Assembly: GCA_049587715.1 (NCBI GenBank)
Contig: JBAVEL010000109.1
Coordinates: 1 to 46,283, forward strand
Length of the DNA: 46,283 nucleotides
Direction of reading: 5' to 3'
Source of the DNA: JBAVEL01 sp049587715
GTDB taxonomy: Bacteria > Bacteroidota > Ignavibacteria > UBA10030 > UBA6906
Under the pieces are notes generated by a model. The model worked only from the letters and a program-made list of their open reading frames with translations. It had not been told where the DNA came from and did no database searches. Every line of letters begins with the position of its first letter. Positions within the stretch are counted from its first letter, which is position 1. The translations under genes were made by a program, and so were the position numbers. Below, piece by piece: positions 42,748 to 46,283 of the stretch.

Positions 42748-43524
42748 TCAGATCCGGATGACAGGCACAAGCGGGTGGTCCTGCGGGTCCCCCCTGTAGG
42801 TCACCCTCTCAAGAAAAAGCCCGGAAGGGGGAGCGGTCAGGCGCGCCGGGCGGGCGGATCGTGTCTTGAGCATGGCGGCGATCTCCTCCTTCCCCATCTT
42901 CCCGCGGCCCGCCTCGGCCATCACCCCCACCATCTGGCGCACCATCTTCCAGAGGAAGTGGGAGCCTTTCACCCGGATGAGAATCAGATCCCCCGCTTCC
43001 GCCGTCTCCAGACCCTGGATCTCCACCCGCGTGGACTTTTCCTCGGGGTCATCCGCCGTGAAGGACCGGAAGTCCTTCATCCCCAGGAAGAACTCTCCCG
43101 TGCGGCGCATGACCTCCGCATCCAGCCGGTCCTTCACCCACCAGACATACCTCTTCCCGAGGGCGGTGCGGCGGCGGCTTATCTGATACAGATAGGAGCG
43201 GGCCACGGCGTCGTGCCGGGCATGAAACCGGGGGGACGTTTTCTCCACCTCCAGGATGTTGATGTCCGCCGGGAGTTCCTCGTTGACCCTGCGGCGGAGG
43301 ATCTCGGGGGCCAGCATGGTCTCCGCATCCAGGTGCGCCACCTGCCCCAGGGCGTGCACTCCTGCATCCGTGCGGCCGGCCCCCTGGAGGTCCCCTGCTC
43401 CTGCTCCCACCACGGTACGGAGGGCGGCCGCCAGTTCCCCCTGCACCGTGCGGGCGTTCTTCTGGATCTGCCACCCGCTGTAGCGGGTTCCTTCGTACTC
43501 AATCGTCAGTTTGAAACGAGCCAT
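42748..43524 (-). CDS. truA: tRNA pseudouridine(38-40) synthase
   Basis: 258 residues, the usual TruA length. It has the N-terminal FKLTIEYEGTRYSGWQIQ, the catalytic GAGRTDAGVHALGQVAHLD (Asp53), RFHARHDAVARSYLYQI, a conserved SHFLWKMVRQMVGVM helix and the C-terminal APPSGLFLERVTY. The enzyme converts uridines 38-40 of tRNA anticodon stems to pseudouridine. It is divergent from the EamA transporter gene and convergent with tRNA-Pro, sharing the terminator. Confidence 0.97.
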   Translation of the reverse strand: MARFKLTIEYEGTRYSGWQIQKNARTVQGELAAALRTVVGAGAGDLQGAGRTDAGVHALGQVAHLDAETMLAPEILRRRVNEELPADINILEVEKTSPRFHARHDAVARSYLYQISRRRTALGKRYVWWVKDRLDAEVMRRTGEFFLGMKDFRSFTADDPEEKSTRVEIQGLETAEAGDLILIRVKGSHFLWKMVRQMVGVMAEAGRGKMGKEEIAAMLKTRSARPARLTAPPSGLFLERVTYRGDPQDHPLVPVIRI

Positions 43525-43598
43525 GATTGGTTTTCCGCGGGCTTTTTTCTTTTCTTGAGAGCCCCCGCAGGGGCACCGTTACACCACACATCCACCCG

Positions 43599-44537
43599 AT
43601 GAGCCCGCATCCGGAACAGGCACCGCACACAACCGCATTCCGCTGGAAGCTCCTGGCGGCCTTCGCCGCCGTCTACGTCATCTGGGGCTCCACCTACCTC
43701 GCCATCCGGTTCGCCATCGAGACCATACCCCCGTTCTTCATGGCCTCCCTGCGCCACCTCACGGCGGGCTGCATCCTCTACGCCTGGACCCGCCTCCGGG
43801 GAGAGCCGAGGCCCACCCTCATCCAGTGGAGGTCCGCCTTCATCGTGGGGGGCATGCTGCTCCTGGTCGGAAACGGGGGGGTCACCTGGGCCGAACAGAT
43901 GGTCCCGTCCGGGGTAACGGCCCTTCTCATCGCCACATCTCCCTTCTGGTTCGTCATCTTCGACTGGCTGCGGCGCGGAGGCCGCATCCCGGGCCGGAGG
44001 ACGATCCTGGGGCTGGCCCTCGGGTTTGCGGGAACGGTGTTGCTGGTGGACCCCGCCGGCATGGGGCAGGGGGGCTCCCTGGACCCTGCGGGGGTGGCGG
44101 TGCTTCTCCTTGCCACTTTCTCCTGGGCGGCGGGATCCCTCTACTCCCGCTCGGCGCCGCTTCCCGCGTCTCCCCTTCTCAGCACCGCGATGCAGATGCT
44201 GGGGGGAGGCGCCCTTCTTCTCGCAACGAGCGGAGCGGCGGGCGAGTTCGCCCGTGTTCCCGCCTCCTCCTTTTCCCTCCGGTCCGTGGGGAGTCTCCTC
44301 TATCTTGTCGTGTTCGGCTCCCTGGTGGCCTTTACGGCGTATGTCTGGCTGCTGCGGGTCACCACCGCCTCCCGGGTGGCGACCTATGCCTATGTCAACC
44401 CCGTCATTGCGGTGGCTCTCGGGTGGTGGCTGGCCGGGGAGATGCTCACCACCGGTATGACCGCCGGGGCGGCCGTCATTGTGGTGGCCGTGGGACTGAT
44501 CGTCACGGGGGAAAGCGGCGCCCGGAAGAAAGCCTGA
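43599..44537 (+). CDS. EamA/DMT-family transporter (YedA-like)
   Basis: 312 residues from the ATG at 43599. Ten hydrophobic segments form two EamA repeats. The first begins AAFAAVYVIWGSTYLAIRFA and includes the conserved PPFFMASLRHLTAG; the second includes TFSWAAGSLYSR, and VATYAYVNPVIAVALGWWLAGE ends the protein. This matches the drug/metabolite exporter superfamily, YedA/RhaT-like branch; the substrate is unknown. It is convergent with the next gene (stops 8 nt apart). Confidence 0.92.
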   Translation: MSPHPEQAPHTTAFRWKLLAAFAAVYVIWGSTYLAIRFAIETIPPFFMASLRHLTAGCILYAWTRLRGEPRPTLIQWRSAFIVGGMLLLVGNGGVTWAEQMVPSGVTALLIATSPFWFVIFDWLRRGGRIPGRRTILGLALGFAGTVLLVDPAGMGQGGSLDPAGVAVLLLATFSWAAGSLYSRSAPLPASPLLSTAMQMLGGGALLLATSGAAGEFARVPASSFSLRSVGSLLYLVVFGSLVAFTAYVWLLRVTTASRVATYAYVNPVIAVALGWWLAGEMLTTGMTAGAAVIVVAVGLIVTGESGARKKA

Positions 44538-44545
44538 GCCCCGCC

Positions 44546-45097
44546 TCACACCAGGAGCTCGGCGAGGGCTTTGGCCCGCCGGAGCACGGCGCGTCGCAGG
44601 TAGCTGCTGAAGGGCCGCACCACCCACCAGTACAGGGCGAACTTCCTCCGGGAGGAGACGGCCTCGATCTGCACGCGCGTCTCCGTATAAAGGAGGGCGG
44701 AGGTCTCCCCCGTCCGCACGGCCCCGAATGCCGCCAGGATCTTGGCCCGGTCGCTTGATCGCGCGATCTGCCACTCTTTGAGTCCGGCGCAGGGGACAAT
44801 GCCCCCGTCCAGCCGCCAGGGACGGGAAACCATCCCGATGATGAGATGCTCGGGGGGCTTCTCCTCCAGGAGGGTGAATCCGTTCTCCAGGAAGAACTGC
44901 TTGATGGATCCCTGAGACTTGAGGCCCCGGGCGGTGGTGAGAGACTGGATGCCGAAGTGATCCACGGGGGTGTTTACCAGCGCCTGGTAGGCGGCGGCGC
45001 CCGAGGCGTTCACCTGTGCCGAGTGCACGATGCGCCAGCCGTACTCGGGCATAAGCTCGTCCAGACGCCGGACAATAGTGTTATCTCCGCCGCTCAC
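44546..45097 (-). CDS. SRPBCC-like hypothetical protein
   Basis: 183 residues from the GTG at 45097, chosen because a purine-rich GGGAGGGG precedes it and the upstream open frame has no protein character. The pattern WRIVHSAQVNASGAAAYQAL, then EHLIIGMVSRPWR, GLKEWQIA and a final strand SALLYTETRVQI before a long basic helix resembles START/SRPBCC helix-grip folds (ligand-binding or DUF2867-like). No catalytic residues were identified. Function unknown. Confidence 0.65.
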   Translation of the reverse strand: MSGGDNTIVRRLDELMPEYGWRIVHSAQVNASGAAAYQALVNTPVDHFGIQSLTTARGLKSQGSIKQFFLENGFTLLEEKPPEHLIIGMVSRPWRLDGGIVPCAGLKEWQIARSSDRAKILAAFGAVRTGETSALLYTETRVQIEAVSSRRKFALYWWVVRPFSSYLRRAVLRRAKALAELLV

Positions 45098-45249
45098 GGG
45101 AGGACCCCTCCCGCCGCCGTCCCTTCCGTCCAGACCGCACCCGTGAGCCTGAGGAGTGGGGCACGGGGGGATGACATGCCGATGCTCCGGGCTTTGCAGG
45201 CAGTATACGGTATTTCCCCCTGAAAATACAGAACCCCGCACCGCGCACG

Positions 45250-45279
45250 TTGGATTGAGGGGGCTCTTTGCGTATCTTG
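45250..45279 (+). promoter_or_regulatory. Candidate promoter of the DinG-type helicase gene
   Basis: TTG (45250-45252), a 20-nt spacer, then TATCTTG (45273-45279). It would give a leader of about 75 nt before the GTG at 45362. A 24-codon open frame (45295-45369) lies in that leader and overlaps the helicase start. Confidence 0.6.
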
Positions 45280-45361
45280 CCCCCGCTCTTCCCTATGCAG
45301 ACAACGGACAACGCCCCTCCGGCGCAGGAAGCACATCTGCCCCCCGCCCGGGGATCATACC

Positions 45362-46283
45362 GTGAGTGACTTCCGGAAAACCGTCCACCGGCTGTTCTCC
45401 CCCGCCGGGCCCATGGCGGCACTCCACGACTTCGAGTACAGGTCCCAGCAGCATACCATGGCTGCGGCCGTGGCGGAGGCCCTGGCGGCGCGGACCCACC
45501 TCATTGTGGAGGCCCCCACGGGGGTGGGGAAGACACTCGCCTATCTGATCCCCTGCATTCTCCACGCCCTCGAGCAGGGACGGAAAGCCGTCGTCTCCAC
45601 CCATACGAAGAACCTTCAGGACCAGATCCTCTACAAGGACATCCCCCTTGTCCGCGCCGTTCTCCACAAGGAGTTCCGGGCCGTGGCCCTGAAGGGAAGG
45701 CGGAATTATCTCTGCACCACCCGTCTGTTCAACGCCCTGGGCACCCCCGAGCTTCTTTTTGAAGACGAAGACCTCGGGGAGCTGCAGCGCATCCAGGAGT
45801 GGGCGCGCAGCACGGACACGGGGGACGTGGAATCCCTGGGATTCACCCCTTCGGCGCGTGTCTGGGAAGCGGTCTGCTCCGAGCGGGACGTCTGCTCCTC
45901 CGCGGTCTGCGGCACCACCTGCTTCTTCCAGCGGGCCCGGGAGCGGGCCCGGACCGCCGAGCTGGTGGTGATGAACCACGCACTGTTCTTCAACCTGCTG
46001 ACCCTCTACGGATCCGACGACCGGTACGTGTTCGAGGATGATTTCGCGGTCTTCGACGAGGCCCACACCCTGGAGGCCGCGGCCGGATCCGCCGCCGGGC
46101 GCCGCCTCTCACGGTACTCAATCCTCTCCGCCCTCCGGCGCCTCTACAGCCGGAAGACGCGCCGGGGGCTCCTGGCGGGGCATCCCCGGGCCCTGCGGGA
46201 CGAGTGCGCCCGCACGGAGCACGCCGTGGACGAATTCTTCGACCTGCTGGGCTCGGCCGCCCGCTCCCTGGCCGCACCCGCCC
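45362..46283 (+). CDS. DinG/Rad3-type ATP-dependent DNA helicase (N-terminal part)
   Basis: About 307 residues from the GTG at 45362, cut by the window edge; an in-frame ATG at 45413 is an alternative start. Walker A is in VEAPTGVGKTLAYLIP (about 47-62), and motif Ia in VVSTHTKNLQDQIL. Four Fe-S-type cysteines follow: one in GRRNYLCTTRL and three more in the CSERDVCSSAVCGTTCFF cluster, where one Cys is extra. Then AELVVMNHALFFNLL and the DEAH box AVFDEAHTLEAAA. This is the XPD-like 5'-3' helicase fold with an iron-sulfur domain, used in repair of R-loops and stalled forks. No strong Shine-Dalgarno is visible before the GTG. Confidence 0.92.
   Translation, partial: MSDFRKTVHRLFSPAGPMAALHDFEYRSQQHTMAAAVAEALAARTHLIVEAPTGVGKTLAYLIPCILHALEQGRKAVVSTHTKNLQDQILYKDIPLVRAVLHKEFRAVALKGRRNYLCTTRLFNALGTPELLFEDEDLGELQRIQEWARSTDTGDVESLGFTPSARVWEAVCSERDVCSSAVCGTTCFFQRARERARTAELVVMNHALFFNLLTLYGSDDRYVFEDDFAVFDEAHTLEAAAGSAAGRRLSRYSILSALRRLYSRKTRRGLLAGHPRALRDECARTEHAVDEFFDLLGSAARSLAAPA

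Noticed and set aside
1..46283. CRISPR array or long tandem DNA repeats
   Set aside because: No regularly spaced identical repeats were seen; the only short direct repeat is the 60-bp-period pair in YhcG.

Overview
The window is GC-rich, densely coded DNA from a Gram-negative-type bacterium with an outer membrane (c-type cytochromes, a predicted beta-barrel, lipoproteins). Six large secreted proteins end in a FlgD-like / type IX-style C-terminal sorting domain with the NYPNPFN-type signature. Nine candidate promoters have the layout TTG - 19 to 21 nt - TAnnTT(G), which resembles the Bacteroidota consensus. Together with a FISUMP domain and a C25 (gingipain-like) protein, this points to the FCB superphylum, most likely an uncultured lineage such as Eisenbacteria, Krumholzibacteriota or Latescibacteria. 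The sequence alone does not decide which.

Layout. (1) 1-6356, minus strand: a tightly packed operon with a PgpH-type 7TM-HD phosphohydrolase, a XerC/XerD recombinase, a class V aminotransferase/cysteine desulfurase-like enzyme, aspartate-semialdehyde dehydrogenase and a class II aldolase cut by the window edge. (2) 6424-10380, minus: a possible redox cluster (single-haem beta-barrel, two-repeat lipoprotein, small planctomycete-type cytochrome) closed by a clear terminator, with a secreted fibronectin-III protein upstream. (3) 10808-13168, plus: a small operon of two hypotheticals, a conserved small protein, a HAD phosphatase and AcpS. (4) 13439-23415, plus: three very large secreted proteins in one operon (C25-like peptidase, CapA-type metallophosphatase, Ntn-hydrolase of the C45/AAT type). 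(5) 23490-24905: MerR regulator, DUF1761 protein, zinc ribbon and holin-like membrane protein. (6) 24972-39871: a secreted degradative region with GH5, GH8 and GH53 glycosidases, a lamin-tail protein, a FISUMP lipoprotein, a beta-helix protein, a DUF885 metallopeptidase-like protein and a SUMF1-type protein. (7) 39872-42604: an accessory patch with a dead IS256-family transposase, a solitary YhcG/DUF1016 PDDEXK nuclease and about 760 bp without a gene, ending at tRNA-Pro(GGG). (8) 42686-46283: truA, an EamA transporter, an SRPBCC-like protein and the start of a DinG-type helicase.

The main unifying signal is a duplicated module of about 140 residues, called here the GWN module. Each half carries a Gly-Trp-Asn start and a Tyr-Trp-Val-Lys end. 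It occurs in five otherwise unrelated secreted proteins (fibronectin-III protein, C25-like peptidase, CapA-like protein, GH8, GH53). In three of them it is the C-terminus and replaces the sorting domain; in the other two it sits just before it. The degradative proteins look like a secreted or surface-attached toolkit for plant or microbial polysaccharide and protein, inferred from domain content only.
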